DNA from: Desulfobulbaceae bacterium
GTDB lineage: Bacteria > Desulfobacterota > Desulfobulbia > Desulfobulbales > Desulfocapsaceae
NCBI GenBank assembly: GCA_030599175.1
Contig: JAUVON010000183.1
Coordinates: forward strand, 1-5,952
Direction: 5' to 3'
Length of the DNA: 5,952 bases
In this document: positions 5,901 through 5,952 of the stretch, piece after piece
How the letters are laid out: every line of letters starts with the position of its first letter
Numbering within the stretch: the stretch's first letter is position 1
Notes under the pieces: generated by a model
Seen by the model: the letters and a program-made list of their open reading frames with translations, nothing else
Told to the model about the DNA's origin: nothing
Database searches by the model: none
Made by a program: the position numbers and the translations under genes

Positions 5901-5952
5901 TTGTATCAGTCTTCGAAGTCTACGCTATCTGCGAGGAACTCGCATGATACAA
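5901..5952. repeat. 52-base segment bounded by an 8-base inverted repeat
   Basis: TTGTATCA (5901-5908) and TGATACAA (5945-5952) are exact inverted copies. Between them lie CTTCGAAG and the GCGAG/CTCGC hairpin, so the segment could fold as a branched stem. The right arm ends exactly at the window edge, so whether the pairing extends (TTTGAT precedes the left arm) cannot be seen. Confidence 0.6.
5913..5932 (-). repeat. 20-base direct repeat, copy 2
   Basis: This is the second exact copy of tcgaagtctacgctatctgc, 126 bases to the right of the first. It lies within the segment bounded by the 8-base inverted repeat. It overlaps the palindrome CTTCGAAG (5911-5918) and a small hairpin, GCGAG-GAA-CTCGC (5931-5943). 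On the minus strand it encodes part of LADSVDFED followed by TGA (5908-5906). Confidence 0.85.

Larger units (their letters stand above)
5684..5952. other. Repeat-rich stretch without a confident gene, upstream of the minus-strand operon
   Basis: The 269 bases hold no recognisable gene and no RNA gene I can identify. They must include the 5' leader, and probably the promoter, of the operon read leftwards from 5683, but I see no good -35/-10 pair. Contents are a GC-rich palindrome (5703-5722), an imperfect stem-loop (CACTA 5756-5760 with TAGTG 5769-5773, extended by AACA/TGTT at 5751-5754 and 5777-5780), three related 20-base repeats and an 8-base inverted repeat at the right end. On the minus strand a frame enters from the right edge and stops at 5906 after 14 codons; it could be the 3' end of a gene outside the window. 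Confidence 0.6.

Noticed and set aside
5787..5932. Possible CRISPR array
   Set aside because: Only two exact copies of 20 bases, irregular spacing of 74 and 52 bases to the degenerate copy, and no cas genes.

Overview
The window joins the end of an exopolysaccharide (EPS) locus to an unrelated three-gene operon that faces it, followed by a repeat-rich non-coding stretch. It looks like a Gram-negative bacterium. The chain-length-determinant/BY-kinase fusion, the O-antigen ligase/polymerase with a TPR tail, and the short SHRIAGP-type HAMP membrane protein together recall Desulfobacterota (Deltaproteobacteria). That placement comes from family resemblance only; there is no rRNA or other phylogenetic marker here.

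Plus strand, 1-3938: the first gene is the 3' part of a Wzc/ExoP-like polysaccharide co-polymerase fused to a cytoplasmic tyrosine autokinase. Its N-terminal Wzz part lies left of the window. Its stop codon overlaps by 4 bases a TTG start of a 787-residue multi-membrane-span Wzy_C-family protein (EPS polymerase or O-antigen ligase) with TPR-like repeats at its C-terminus. The two probably act together: the polymerase/ligase lengthens or transfers undecaprenyl-linked glycan, and the co-polymerase/kinase sets chain length and couples it to export.

Minus strand, 5683-3966: a tight operon read towards the EPS genes. It encodes an 82-residue CPRC thioredoxin/glutaredoxin-like protein, a divergent 283-residue CaCA-family (Na+/Ca2+ exchanger-like) membrane protein, and a 201-residue membrane protein with two spans and a HAMP domain but no output domain. 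Gaps are 10 and 1 bases. The two transcription units converge with only 27 bases between stop codons and no convincing terminator.

Right end, 5684-5952: about 270 bases with no gene I can call with confidence. It holds a GC-rich palindrome in the leader of the minus-strand operon, an exact 20-base direct repeat 126 bases apart with a degenerate third copy between, and an 8-base inverted repeat bounding the last 52 bases. Read on the minus strand, both exact repeat copies encode LADSVDFE, then one residue and a stop, with synonymous differences at the edges. This may be the duplicated 3' end of a gene lying mostly to the right. The points most worth a second look are the redox/exchanger/HAMP operon and this repeat region.
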